From Sphingobacteriales bacterium (GTDB lineage: Bacteria; Bacteroidota; Bacteroidia; Chitinophagales; UBA2359): a stretch of DNA of 64,000 bases. The position numbers and the translations under genes are program-made. This document shows positions 52,294 to 62,325 of this stretch, in pieces. The stretch lies in assembly GCA_016706405.1 (NCBI GenBank), contig JADJJT010000001.1, positions 1,429,501 to 1,493,500 on the forward strand, in the 5' to 3' direction. The number at the start of each line of letters is the position of its first letter. The first letter of the stretch is position 1. The notes beneath the pieces were generated by a model. The model was not told the origin of the DNA, searched no databases, and saw only the letters and a program-made list of their open reading frames with translations.

Positions 52294-52938
52294 TTATTGG
52301 TCAAAATGCAAATGATGCACACCAACGGGATATGTTTGCGTAATCCAATATTTAATTTGTTCGTAATGTTTAGAGTTTTTGACAAAATCGAGCGGGTCGG
52401 CATGTAAAATTAGGGTAGTTAGTTGTGGATTAGTATTAAAGTACGAAAAATAAACGTCTTCAACCTTCTTTAAATATTCGGGGTCAATAATTTGTTCAAA
52501 ATCGCGCCCTCTTTCTTTAATATTTTTAAGCAAACGCGGTATAGACGCATGGACATAAATTACTAAATCGGCATTAGGCAAATTAGGCAATAAGCTGTAA
52601 AAAAGCCGTTCTAAAAGTTTATACTCGCTAAATTTAAGGTTTACTTTAGCGTACAGCAATGTTTTTTGTAGCAAATAGTCGGTAATGGTTAGCCCTTTGT
52701 TAAAATTATCGGTTTGCGCTATTATACTTGATAGCTGTTCAAACCTATCTAACAAAAAATAGGTTTCGGTAGTAAAAGCATAACGTTCGCGGTTGGCATA
52801 AAAATCGGCCAAAAATGGGTTGTCGGCAAAGGTTTCAAGCACTAACGATGCCCTGAAATCATTTGCCAATAACCTTGCCAGCGATGTTTTTCCGGCACCT
52901 GTATTGCCTTCTACTGTTATGAAATGATGATGTAGCAT
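52294..52938 (-). CDS. Deoxynucleoside kinase (dAK/dCK-type)
   Basis: This 214-residue P-loop kinase has FITVEGNTGAGKTSLARLLA (P-loop 11-18), ENPF-like FADNPFLADFYAN, FLLDRFEQL, DYLLQKTLLYA and the lid region KERGRDFEQIIDPEYLKKV. It phosphorylates deoxyadenosine, deoxycytidine or similar nucleosides with ATP for DNA precursor salvage in the cytoplasm. It is monocistronic with a promoter match just upstream. The specific substrate (dA, dC or dG) cannot be told from the motifs. Confidence 0.9.
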   Translation of the reverse strand: MLHHHFITVEGNTGAGKTSLARLLANDFRASLVLETFADNPFLADFYANRERYAFTTETYFLLDRFEQLSSIIAQTDNFNKGLTITDYLLQKTLLYAKVNLKFSEYKLLERLFYSLLPNLPNADLVIYVHASIPRLLKNIKERGRDFEQIIDPEYLKKVEDVYFSYFNTNPQLTTLILHADPLDFVKNSKHYEQIKYWITQTYPVGVHHLHFDQ

Positions 52939-52968
52939 AGAGGGATTATTTCACTCGGAAACGTGGTA

Positions 52969-52996
52969 CAAATTTAAGTCATTTATTTTTTAGCAA
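52969..52996 (-). promoter_or_regulatory. Bacteroidota-type promoter for the deoxynucleoside kinase gene
   Basis: On the minus strand, TTG (52996-52994), a 17-base spacer and TAAATTTG (52976-52969) lie 31 bases before the start codon and fit the Bacteroidota consensus. Confidence 0.5.
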
Positions 52997-53126
52997 GGCC
53001 GGCTGCTAAGTTTTTATCCGGATACCTTGAAAACACAGTAAAAGGCAATTTGTTTTATGTTTACTTTGCCGAAACAAAGCTTCAATTGTTTTTGTATTCT
53101 TATTATTGGAAGAATGCTACGAGATT

Positions 53127-53897
53127 CTATTTAAAATTGACCCAAATTGGGCAATGGTCGCTATGGACGGCATCGGGCTCAATACCTGCGCCCAGCAAGT
53201 TTTCATTTAAAAGCGGAGTTGTTATAGTTAAGTAATCAATACGCCAGCCTTTATTTTTTGCCCGCGAGTTAAAACGTTGGCTCCACCACGAGTATTGGTG
53301 CGCTAAATCCGGATAAAAATGCCTGAAAGTATCTGTAAATCCGGAATTAAAAAATGAACTTAGCCAGTCGCGCTCTTCGGGCAAAAATCCGGATGTTTTT
53401 TTATTTCCTTTAGGGTCGTGGATATCAATTTCGCGATGGCATATATTAAAATCGCCGCCAATAATTAGTTTGGGGCGTTCTTTTCTTAAGTTCTCGCACC
53501 AGGGCAAAAAATCGGATAGAAATTGCATTTTTACTGCTTGCCTGTCTTCGCCCGAGCTACCCGAAGGGATATACGCGCTAATTACTGATAAATCGCCAAA
53601 ATCGGCGCGCAAAATACGGCCCTCCTCATCGTATTGCGGCATACCGCACCCTACAACAATGGCATTGGGCTTAGTTTTGCTTAATATTGCTACCCCACTA
53701 TAACCCTTTTTTTGAGCGCTGTGGTAATAACAATGAGGCAACCCAATTGCTTCAAAAGCAGCAGTATCAATTTGTTCGGGCTGGGCTTTTGTTTCTTGCA
53801 GCAGCACTACGTCGGCGTTTTGGGTTGCCAACCAATTGGTTAGCCCTTTTTGCAAGGCTGCTCTGACCCCGTTCACATTGTAAGATATTATACGCAT
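53127..53897 (-). CDS. xth: Exodeoxyribonuclease III (AP endonuclease)
   Basis: This 256-residue protein has the EEP-family order: MRIISYNVNGVRAALQKGL, VVLLQETKAQPEQ (catalytic Glu), SAYIPSGSSGEDRQAVK, IIGGDFNICHREIDIHDP, FRHFYPDLAHQYSWWSQRFNSRAKNKGWRIDY and DAVHSDHCPIWVNF (catalytic Asp-His). It cuts at abasic sites and degrades 3' ends in base-excision repair. It begins 13 bases after the ctaA stop, so the two share a transcript, a pairing without an obvious functional reason. Confidence 0.95.
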   Translation of the reverse strand: MRIISYNVNGVRAALQKGLTNWLATQNADVVLLQETKAQPEQIDTAAFEAIGLPHCYYHSAQKKGYSGVAILSKTKPNAIVVGCGMPQYDEEGRILRADFGDLSVISAYIPSGSSGEDRQAVKMQFLSDFLPWCENLRKERPKLIIGGDFNICHREIDIHDPKGNKKTSGFLPEERDWLSSFFNSGFTDTFRHFYPDLAHQYSWWSQRFNSRAKNKGWRIDYLTITTPLLNENLLGAGIEPDAVHSDHCPIWVNFK

Positions 53898-53910
53898 TTT
53901 TGTATTATTT

Positions 53911-54942
53911 TTAATTTTTTACTACATGAAATCTTATAAACAAAATGGCACTCAACAAAATTAAACCACCCGCTTGGTGGGCAACACCCCAAAAAACGGG
54001 TACCTCGTTAACCGAAAGCAACAGCGTTGTTACCCCTAACAATACTTGTAAAATAACCAACCAAGGCAAGGCTTTAACGGCTATTTTGGCAGTAGTATTT
54101 GGCATTATATTTTTGGCTGCCGCTTGCCAAACCCAAAACACTAAAACAAGTACCACCAAAGCTAAACTGCGGTGTATAAACTGAATTGTGGTAATATTTT
54201 CGGTAAAATTGTTAAAAAAAGGGCTAAGTTTAAACAAACCATCCGGAATTATTTGGCCGTTCATTAACGGATAAGTTGGGTAATGTGTAGCTGCCCTCAA
54301 ACCCGACATAAAAGCTCCGTACAAAATTTGGATAACCGTAAAAACGATTAAAATATTTGTATTTTGAGCTAACTTGTGGTTTATAATTTTTTTTCCGGAT
54401 GGGGTAAGCAAATCGGCTATCCACCAAAGTAAATACGAAAACAAAAACAAAGCCAGTAGTAAATGGGCTGCCAAACGGTAATGGCTAACACGCGGAACAT
54501 CAACCAAACCACTTTGAACCATTACCCAGCCTAATAAGCCTTGTGCCGCGTATAACAACAACAAAATAACAAAGCGGTTTCTTTGTAGGGCATTAAGTTG
54601 CTTTTTAAGCCAAAACCAAGTCATTATACCCAAAAGAGCTACAAAACCCCATCGTCCCCAAAAGCGGTGCAGCCACTCCCAAAAATAAATATATTTAAAG
54701 TCTTGTAAACTCATACCTTCGTTTACATTGCGGTATTGTGGCGATGTTTTATAGTGTTCAAATGCATGTTGCCAGGCCGTTTCGCTGAGTGGCGGTAATG
54801 AGCCGCTAACCACCTCCCATCGGGTAATTGAAAGCCCCGATTCGGTAAGGCGGGTAATGCCCCCGATAACTACCTGAATAAACACCATTATTAACACAAC
54901 CAATAAAGCTTGTGCTAACCTGCGGTTTGCCAAAATATCCAT
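53911..54942 (-). CDS. ctaA: Heme A synthase (COX15/CtaA family)
   Basis: This 343-residue protein has eight predicted membrane helices and the family motifs GGITRLTESGLSITRWEVVSG, FKYIYFWEWLHRFWGRWGF (heme-ligand histidine), LGWVMVQSGLVDVPRVSHYRLAAHL, FIHRSLALVVLVLV and WGVAHQAGGLILLSA. The four histidine regions match those that bind heme in CtaA/COX15. It oxidises the C8 methyl of heme O to make heme A for cytochrome c oxidase, so this organism probably respires oxygen with an aa3-type oxidase. ctaB and oxidase genes are not adjacent. It is first of a two-gene unit with xth. Confidence 0.93.
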   Translation of the reverse strand: MDILANRRLAQALLVVLIMVFIQVVIGGITRLTESGLSITRWEVVSGSLPPLSETAWQHAFEHYKTSPQYRNVNEGMSLQDFKYIYFWEWLHRFWGRWGFVALLGIMTWFWLKKQLNALQRNRFVILLLLYAAQGLLGWVMVQSGLVDVPRVSHYRLAAHLLLALFLFSYLLWWIADLLTPSGKKIINHKLAQNTNILIVFTVIQILYGAFMSGLRAATHYPTYPLMNGQIIPDGLFKLSPFFNNFTENITTIQFIHRSLALVVLVLVFWVWQAAAKNIMPNTTAKIAVKALPWLVILQVLLGVTTLLLSVNEVPVFWGVAHQAGGLILLSAILFIRFHVVKN

Positions 54943-54978
54943 ACTAAAAAAACCTCAAATAATAAACTCAATAAACCG

Positions 54979-55005
54979 CAAAGATAGTGCTTAGTGGCCA
55001 AACAA
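54979..55005 (-). promoter_or_regulatory. Bacteroidota-type promoter for ctaA-xth
   Basis: On the minus strand, TATCTTTG (54986-54979) lies 37 bases before the ctaA start, with TTG at 55005-55003 after a 16-base spacer, slightly short of the usual 17-20. Confidence 0.45.
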
Positions 55006-55060
55006 ACATAGCCTGCGCTTAAAATCGTGGCATAAGCCGCCGCCCTCACCCATACAAAGG

Positions 55061-55094
55061 ATTAACCACCCCTGCCCCTCCGAAGGAGGAGAAT
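55061..55094. repeat. Dispersed GC-rich repeat, fourth copy in the window
   Basis: 'attaaccacccctgcccctc' followed by 'cgaaggaggagaa' matches the unit seen at 3848, 3876 and 4399 with a few changes. It lies in the gap between ctaA and the next large gene. Confidence 0.7.
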
Positions 55095-55175
55095 TTTCGA
55101 GGCCAACGGGCCATAAGCCATCGGCGATAATAAAGCACTAAAATAAAATGCAATTACAAGTAATTAATTGCTTTG

Positions 55176-58100
55176 TTATCGCAGCAAGGTAACGTTGCCT
55201 TTGCCAGTTTTAAGTTGTGTTTGGTCGCCGTTCACAAATGTAGCGGTAACATAATATACATACACGCCCACCAAAGCAGGGTTGCCGTTTTTGGCTTGTC
55301 CGGCCCAACGGGGGTCGGCGGCTGTTTCGTTAAATACTATATTACCCCACCTGTCAGCAATAGTTAGGGTTATACTTTGGGCACCATCGGCAATTACGCC
55401 AAAATTGTCGTTTACGCCATCATTGTTTGGACTAAACGCATTTGGTACAATAATATTTGGCGTAATTGAAACAGTAACCGTTGTTTCGGCATCGTCTTTA
55501 CAGCCATTTGCAGTTGTAGCACTTACAGTATAAATAGTACTTTGCAGGGGTTTAGCATACGGGCTATCGCAATTATTACACGACAAAGTAGTAGCAGGCG
55601 CCCAAACAATACTGCCATCTAAAGGCAAGTTTGCTGTAAGTGGCAACATAACACTATCGCCTTTGGTAATAGTAAAGCTGGGTTCTAACAACAGTTCAAG
55701 CGCTTCAATATCAATTGTTTGTGTTACAGGCAAGCCTGTGCAGCCATTTTCGGTAGCGGTTACGGTAATGGTTTTAGAACCCTGAGCCGACCAAGATACT
55801 ACATAAGGGCCAGCCCCAGCGCCCGATATAATTTGCCCACCATCAAAATCCCACACATAAGTAGCGTTAGGCGCGGGGGTTTCTATCAATATGGTTGCTT
55901 CGGCATCAACACAGCCCAATTTTGGCAATGTAATTGTAGCTGTTGGCAGTGCATTAACGGTAATTGTAAACGTAGTATCGTACAAACATTTTGTAGCTGC
56001 ATCGGTATAAGTATAGGTAATTGAATGAAGGCCAACACCTGCCTGCTTAGGGTCGAAACTATTGCCGGTTAAGCCATTTCCGGAGGCAGCCCAACTGCCA
56101 CCTGCTGGCAAAGCAGCAAAATTTATGGGCAGGGCATCTTCGCAAAGTTCAGTACTTGTAATTGCACTCAAATCAAAGTTTAAGGGCGTACAGGGAACGG
56201 TTTGGCAGTCGGCTTGCCCCAATTCACTTGCGCAAAGTATTGCACTTTGAGCTACAACAATTATGGTAATATTGTCGCCTAATTTTAAATTGTCGACGGG
56301 GTAGGTGGTATTGGTTGTTACATCAACGGTTGTATCGCTTCCATTAACAATTATTGTAACCTGATAGTCATTAGCACCAGGTACAGGATCCCAACCAAAT
56401 ACAACGCTGTTTTCGTTTGCATAAGTACAATCCGGATTTGGCGTAGCCAATTGGTCAATTACCGTTAATGTTTCTGAGGCTGTGTTCGATACGCATCCGT
56501 TTTCGGTAACAACTAAGGTAATATTTTTATTTCCGGCTGTATTATATGTTACTGTATGAGGCCCAACGGTATTTGCGTTCAATGGGTTTGCGCCAGCATC
56601 AAATTGCCAGTTAAAACTAGCTGTTGGCCCATTGCTTCCGGTGGAAAAAGCCTCTATACTTTCATTGACACAAATACTTGTAACCGACAAGTTTATATCG
56701 GCCACCGGCGTAGCAGCAATGGTAATGATTTCGGTATCGGTATAGCTGCATGGCCCGTTGGTATAGGTGGCTACTATGGTATGGCTACCTGCGCCTAAAC
56801 TCGCCGGATTAAAATTAACCGCCGAAACGCCATTTACGGTAAACGTAGCAGTCGGTTCAGTAGCGCTCAGCGTTATAATTGCCTCGCCAGTACAATAATT
56901 TGTTTTAGCAAAGCAGTTAATTTGTAAATCTACCGCAGCACAATCGCTGGCTACACAATTTGCCGAAGCCGATGCGCTATTGCCGCAAGCACCTGTACCA
57001 ATGGCTACAACACTAATGGTAACGGTATATCCGGGTTGTAAGCCAGTTTCATTGTAGGTTGTTCCAGCTTGATTTTTAGTTGTGGGGCCACTAATTACGT
57101 TTCCTAAATCGTCTGTAATGGTAACGGTAACATCATAACTTGCAGCGCCGGCAACAGCACCCCAGCCAAAATCAACGGTGGTGGTGGTTTGTCCATTACA
57201 AGCAACAACAGGTGTGGCCAAAGGTGCTTCAACTGTTAAATTTATACTCTCCGAGTCGGTGCAGCCATTTTCGGTAACCGTTAAATTAATGGTTTTGCTG
57301 CCTGCCGTTGCGTAGCTAATACTGTGTGGTCCGGCGGTATTGGCAGTTGCTATACTTGCGTCGGCGCCAAAACTCCAATTATAAGATGCAGAGCCGCCCG
57401 CGCTGCCGGTAAAACTTATGGTAGTTGCAATATTTACGCAAACCGGGTTTGGTGTTGCTGTCATTGCAGCCACCGGAAGACTGTAAACAGTGGCCGTTTC
57501 AGTATCGGTATAGGTACAAGGGCCATTTATATAAGTAGCTTCAATAGTATAGATACCTGCGCCTAAGGCATTGGGGTCAAAAATGGTAGCAGGACTGCCG
57601 TTTATGGTAAAGGTTGCTGCGGGTTCGTTAGCCGTTAAAGTAATAGCGGCATCGCCAACACAAAACTGGGTATCGGCAAAATTGGTTATTTGCAAATCAA
57701 CGGTTGGGCAATCGTTGGCAAAGCAAGTAGCTGTTGCTGCTGGGCCATTGCCGCAAGCCCCTCCACCTAAGGGAACAACAATAATTTCGACACTATAATT
57801 AGGTTGTAAGCCCCCTTCGCTGTAATTAGTTCCGGGCTGATTATTTAAAGTTGTAGGACCGCTTACAATATTTCCTAAATCATCTTTTATTGTAATTGTA
57901 ATATCATATCCGGATGCCCCCGGAACAGCACTCCAATTAAAATCAACATTGGTAGTAGTGCTATTGCAACTGATTAAAGTCGTTCCTATGGGTTCATCAA
58001 CGGCAAGGTTGCTCGTTTGGCTATCAATGCAGCCATTGTTATTTACAACCAAAGTTATGGTTTTACTGCCTACAGTGCTGTAGTTAATCAAATGAGGGCC

Positions 58101-61100
58101 TACAGTTGTTGCCGTTGCCGGTGTTGCCCCCACTCCAAAATCCCAGGTATAATTTGCGGCAGCATCGGCGGTGCCAGTAAAGGTAAAGGTTGCTGGATTA
58201 GTATTACATAACGGATTGGCATCCATAATAAAATTGGCTACTGGTGTCAAATAGATTGTAGCAGTAACTGAGGCGGTATAAATACAAGGTGGGTTGTTTA
58301 ATGTGGCTTCAATGGTATAAGTGCCTGCGGGTAAGCTACTAGGGTCAAAAGTGGTATCGGGTTTACCGTTTACGGTGAAAGTGGCTCCGGGTTCGTTGGC
58401 CGTTAGTGTAACAGCAGGGTCACCGGTACAAAAATTGGTGGATGCAAAACTTGTAATTTGCAAATCAACAGTTGGGCAATCGTTGGCTATGCAGGTGGCG
58501 GTACCAGCAGGGCTATCGCCGCAGGCACCATTGCCATTTGCAATTACACTAATGGTAACCGTATAGCCGGGTTGCAGCCCATTTTCGGTGTAGGTGGTGC
58601 CGGGTTGTGTTATATTGGTGGTGCCAAGTGGGTTTCCGAGGTCATCGGTAATTGTTATAGACAGGTCGTAATCGGTAGCGCCGGCAATAGCCCCCCAATT
58701 AAAAGATACGCTGTTAGTAGTACTAGTACAAGTAACTATTGGGGTGGGCAGCGGTGTTTCAACATTTACGCTGTTGCTACCCGAAGCTGAGCATCCGTTG
58801 GCGGTAACAGTCAGGTTTATAGTTTTATTGCCCGCAGTTGACCATTGTACATTGTGCGGCCCAATGGTATTGGCAGTCGCTGGCGCGGCATTTGCGCCAA
58901 AATTCCAAGCATAGGTATCGCCTGGCAAAGCATTTCCGGTATAAGTTATAGCACTGTTATTGCCTACACAAACCGTATTGGGATTAACCGATAAACTTAC
59001 TGTTGGAGGGTCGTAAATTGTAGTAACGACAGTTGTTTGGTCAACGCAGCCAGTAAGAATATCGGTAACTGTATAAGTAATTGTATGTGTGCCGGCGCCG
59101 GCAGCATCAATGTCTAAGGTGTTGCCGGATAATCCGGATCCGGTTTTTGAAAAGACTCCGCCAGCAGGATTTCCGGATAGATTAACAATGGTTCCCGCGC
59201 CGGTGCAATAGCTGGCATTTAGTCCGGATATTGAAACGGCGATGGGCGTGCATCCGGATGTTTTGCAAGTTACCGCATTCGATTGGGCATCAGAACAAGG
59301 CGGTGTTGCCTTAGCCGTTACTATAATGGTTACATTTGTGTTTGGGCTTAATCCACTAACGGTATAGTTGCTATTGGTAGTAGTTTGCGGTGCTTGTGGT
59401 ATGCCGTTTATTATTATGTCTAATTCGTACTCGGTAGCGCCGGGCACATCGTTCCAGTCATAGTCAATACTGTTGTCGGTAATATTTACACAATCGACAA
59501 TGGGCTTGGTAGGAGCTTGCAAAACGGTAATAGTTTGGCTCACGGGTAGCGAAGGGCAGCCCTGACTTTCGGTACTTAGGGTAATAGTATAATTGCCGGC
59601 TGCCGGAAAAGTAAGTAAAATTGGCCCGGTGCCGCTATTGGGGTTGGCAATTGCGCCGCCAAAATTCCAGTTATAAGCTGCGCCAGCACCTAACGGGGCA
59701 CCGTTATAATTTAAGGTTACGGCTTCGCCGGTACATACTTGGGTGCTGCTTAGGCTAAAACTTGCAACCGGCGGCAAGTATATTTGTGGCGAATAAGTAA
59801 TGGTAAAATCGCAGCCATTAGCATCGGTATAAGTATAGGTAAGGGTATAAATGCCGGCGCTGACAAATTTATCGGGTTCAAACCATCCGGATGGGCTTAT
59901 ATTGGGGCCGGCAAATACGCCTCCGCCAAAGCCCGCCGCTACTTGCACCTGAAAATCGGGGTCGCTGGTACAATATGGGTTTACGAGGTTGGTAAATTGT
60001 AATCCTGGCGGGTTTGTGTTGGGGCAACTTGGCACTACGCAACTAATAAATGCTGGTTCGCTGCCGCAGTAAACGCCATTGCTGTCTAAGGCAATTACTT
60101 CTATGGCAATTTCGTCGCCGGGCAGCGCGCCGGTAACAGTATATTGAGTTTGTGTATTTGAGCCATCGGTATATTGATAAACTCCATTTAAATAAACCGT
60201 TACTTGGTAAATTTCGGCATTGGGTATGGCGCTCCAATCGAAAGTAATACCATCTGATAGATAATTTGCGCAAATGAGGTCGGCAATATTGGCTAAGGGT
60301 GCTTGTACTACAATATTAAAACTGGCAGTGCTTTGGCAGTTGCCGTCATCTACGGTAAAGGTTACGGTTTTGGTGCCGGCGGTAGCCCAAGAAATTTCGT
60401 AGGGGCCTTCGGTATTATTGCTGTTGGGTGTTGGCGTGCCGCCGCCAAAATTCCAGTTAAATGTTGAGCCGGGCGGCGAAAGCCCTTGGTATTCAAAATA
60501 AGTTAGTTCATCTATACATACTTGGCTATCCGGAATAAACATGTCGCTGGCAACGGGTCCTACTAAAAAAGTAAGGGTAAGAACATCGCTAATTTCGCAT
60601 TTTTCGTTGTTTACATCACTTTGATTAATATCTTCAACGGTAACTTTAATATCAACAGTTCCAATAAATCCGGGTGGTGGGGTAAGGTCGGTTACGGTTG
60701 CGTTGGGGTTTGAAAACGAAAATCCGGGTAAATTACCTACCACTTCCCAATTGTATTGATAAAAAGAAGTTCCTTTTGAAGCGAAGGCCGAAAGCGAGGC
60801 TGTTTCGCCCTGGCATAACGAAGCATCGGGGCCGGCATCAACGGCAAGGCTGCAAAATACGCAGTTAAGGCCTCCGGTAGTAGCTACGCCTCCCCAGGTA
60901 AGGTCAAAACCAAGGTTGTCAACTGTAAAATTGTTTACTAGGATATAATACACTTCGCCCGGATTTACAATTAGCTCATCTACAAATCCGTTGCCTCCGC
61001 TCGATGGCTCGCTGGTGTCTGACTCTGTAGCTTTAAGGCCGGTAGTGCCATTAGGCGATTTGTCGTAAGTAGCTGCCGAACAGCGCACAGGTTGGCCTAA

Positions 61101-61835
61101 ATTGCCGCAGTCGGGGTTGGGGCCATAAATGGCAAAATCGTAGTCGCTGGTTGGATTTGCGGGGGTGATGGTAAAGGTAATAGACGAATTGGCAGGTATA
61201 TTGTTATTTAATTGAAAGCGATACCATGCCGATTGGTTTTCGCCCGGAATTGCCGAAAGGCAGCCACTATTTGAAAAATTAATATCATCTATGTCTCCGG
61301 CGCCATTGCTGTTATAGTTAAGGGGGGTATCATCGCACACCAAATAGGCGTTCATACAGTCGTTATTTGGGCCAAGCGTCGAGCCGGTAATGCAGGTACT
61401 ACCCCAGCCGTTCCAAACGGCAATAAACCCACTGCTTTGTGTGCTGCCGTTGCTTATAAACTCGAGGGTAACGCAGCCACTTGCCGCCGTAATAATGCCA
61501 TTTATACCAAAAGTAATATTGATATCGCCCGAATACGAGCCAATTAAAGGCGAGGCGGTATTTGGACCGTCGTAAATATTTAAAATATCGCTGTTCAATT
61601 CGGTCGAGAAGCTAAAAAAATCTAACTGCACACAATTTGAATTGCTGGGGCAAATCGTGTAAACAATGTTTTCGTTGGGGCCGTAATCTCCGCCAGAGTC
61701 GCCTGTATCGTATAAAGTTCCGCTGGTGGCATTAGTAAAACCGCCGTTGGTAATGGGCTGGGCTTGTAAGGCAAGCCCCAAAAATAAACCAACAAATAAA
61801 AAAAATAAGTGGATAGTAATAATGCTAGGTTTCAT
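55176..61835 (-). CDS. Giant CUB/PKD/FnIII-like adhesin with T9SS type B domain
   Basis: This 2,219-residue protein has a signal peptide (IITIHLFFLFVGLFLGLALQAQ). A CUB-like domain follows (about 25-150, with CVQLDFFSFSTELNSDILNI and YDGPN), then a domain starting NDCMNAYLVCDDTPLNYN. About six composite modules of roughly 250 residues each come next: a 'PTVDLQITxFxxTxFCTGD' part, a PKD part (VSLSVNPNTVCVGNNSAITY with ...YAWNFGANA), and an FnIII-like part (VSFNWGAIAGATDYDLSITI). It ends with IIVPNAFSPNNDGVNDNF, DRWGNIVF and GKGNVTLLR, the type B sorting domain. It should be held on the cell surface and act in adhesion or gliding. The same composite module appears once near the end of the SprB-repeat adhesin. 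Confidence 0.88.
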   Translation of the reverse strand: MKPSIITIHLFFLFVGLFLGLALQAQPITNGGFTNATSGTLYDTGDSGGDYGPNENIVYTICPSNSNCVQLDFFSFSTELNSDILNIYDGPNTASPLIGSYSGDINITFGINGIITAASGCVTLEFISNGSTQSSGFIAVWNGWGSTCITGSTLGPNNDCMNAYLVCDDTPLNYNSNGAGDIDDINFSNSGCLSAIPGENQSAWYRFQLNNNIPANSSITFTITPANPTSDYDFAIYGPNPDCGNLGQPVRCSAATYDKSPNGTTGLKATESDTSEPSSGGNGFVDELIVNPGEVYYILVNNFTVDNLGFDLTWGGVATTGGLNCVFCSLAVDAGPDASLCQGETASLSAFASKGTSFYQYNWEVVGNLPGFSFSNPNATVTDLTPPPGFIGTVDIKVTVEDINQSDVNNEKCEISDVLTLTFLVGPVASDMFIPDSQVCIDELTYFEYQGLSPPGSTFNWNFGGGTPTPNSNNTEGPYEISWATAGTKTVTFTVDDGNCQSTASFNIVVQAPLANIADLICANYLSDGITFDWSAIPNAEIYQVTVYLNGVYQYTDGSNTQTQYTVTGALPGDEIAIEVIALDSNGVYCGSEPAFISCVVPSCPNTNPPGLQFTNLVNPYCTSDPDFQVQVAAGFGGGVFAGPNISPSGWFEPDKFVSAGIYTLTYTYTDANGCDFTITYSPQIYLPPVASFSLSSTQVCTGEAVTLNYNGAPLGAGAAYNWNFGGAIANPNSGTGPILLTFPAAGNYTITLSTESQGCPSLPVSQTITVLQAPTKPIVDCVNITDNSIDYDWNDVPGATEYELDIIINGIPQAPQTTTNSNYTVSGLSPNTNVTIIVTAKATPPCSDAQSNAVTCKTSGCTPIAVSISGLNASYCTGAGTIVNLSGNPAGGVFSKTGSGLSGNTLDIDAAGAGTHTITYTVTDILTGCVDQTTVVTTIYDPPTVSLSVNPNTVCVGNNSAITYTGNALPGDTYAWNFGANAAPATANTIGPHNVQWSTAGNKTINLTVTANGCSASGSNSVNVETPLPTPIVTCTSTTNSVSFNWGAIAGATDYDLSITITDDLGNPLGTTNITQPGTTYTENGLQPGYTVTISVIANGNGACGDSPAGTATCIANDCPTVDLQITSFASTNFCTGDPAVTLTANEPGATFTVNGKPDTTFDPSSLPAGTYTIEATLNNPPCIYTASVTATIYLTPVANFIMDANPLCNTNPATFTFTGTADAAANYTWDFGVGATPATATTVGPHLINYSTVGSKTITLVVNNNGCIDSQTSNLAVDEPIGTTLISCNSTTTNVDFNWSAVPGASGYDITITIKDDLGNIVSGPTTLNNQPGTNYSEGGLQPNYSVEIIVVPLGGGACGNGPAATATCFANDCPTVDLQITNFADTQFCVGDAAITLTANEPAATFTINGSPATIFDPNALGAGIYTIEATYINGPCTYTDTETATVYSLPVAAMTATPNPVCVNIATTISFTGSAGGSASYNWSFGADASIATANTAGPHSISYATAGSKTINLTVTENGCTDSESINLTVEAPLATPVVACNGQTTTTVDFGWGAVAGAASYDVTVTITDDLGNVISGPTTKNQAGTTYNETGLQPGYTVTISVVAIGTGACGNSASASANCVASDCAAVDLQINCFAKTNYCTGEAIITLSATEPTATFTVNGVSAVNFNPASLGAGSHTIVATYTNGPCSYTDTEIITIAATPVADINLSVTSICVNESIEAFSTGSNGPTASFNWQFDAGANPLNANTVGPHTVTYNTAGNKNITLVVTENGCVSNTASETLTVIDQLATPNPDCTYANENSVVFGWDPVPGANDYQVTIIVNGSDTTVDVTTNTTYPVDNLKLGDNITIIVVAQSAILCASELGQADCQTVPCTPLNFDLSAITSTELCEDALPINFAALPAGGSWAASGNGLTGNSFDPKQAGVGLHSITYTYTDAATKCLYDTTFTITVNALPTATITLPKLGCVDAEATILIETPAPNATYVWDFDGGQIISGAGAGPYVVSWSAQGSKTITVTATENGCTGLPVTQTIDIEALELLLEPSFTITKGDSVMLPLTANLPLDGSIVWAPATTLSCNNCDSPYAKPLQSTIYTVSATTANGCKDDAETTVTVSITPNIIVPNAFSPNNDGVNDNFGVIADGAQSITLTIADRWGNIVFNETAADPRWAGQAKNGNPALVGVYVYYVTATFVNGDQTQLKTGKGNVTLLR

Positions 61836-62325
61836 AAGGGTAATATTTAGGCAAGTGGTTTTTTATTTATATGCCTGTATATGTTTTTTAAATTAGAATG
61901 AAGGTGCTTTTAGATAACCGTGTAAAAAGACTACTTTGCGTGGGTGTTGAGGCGCAACTTCATACCTACTGTTTTGATAGAATCAATAGCGTTTAGTCTA
62001 AAATAATCCATGCAACCTGCTACGTCATATATGTTCTCGCTAAATAAAGGTAAGTGCGTCATTAAAATTAATTTAGCTTATTTTTTGGTTCCACTACTAA
62101 ATAATTATATTTCAGGCAATAACCCACAAAAAAGTATCCGAAAGCAATTAATATTCCCTTCCTTCGGAGGGGCAGGGGTGGGTTAATCTTCCGGAGTTGT
62201 GTAAGTTTCCTATCAAGGGCAAGAAGCGAAAATTTGCAAGTTTAATCTTATATACTAATTTTGAAGAGGTACTTACTTAGGTTACAGCCATCTATTCAGT
62301 TATTTGTAATATTATATTTTTTCGG
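61836..62325. other. Intergenic region with one dispersed repeat
   Basis: No gene was recognised in these 490 bases. The fifth copy of the GC-rich dispersed repeat lies at 62155-62195 in reverse orientation and is followed directly by a TCCGGA site (62191). The rest is AT-rich leader and trailer sequence of the flanking minus-strand genes. Confidence 0.6.
62155..62195 (-). repeat. Dispersed GC-rich repeat, fifth copy
   Basis: Read on the minus strand, it gives 'ccggaagattaacccaccc' then 'ctgcccctccgaaggaagg'. This matches the copy at 4390-4430 including the adjoining TCCGGAAGATT, so the hexamer is part of the repeat unit in these two copies. Confidence 0.7.
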
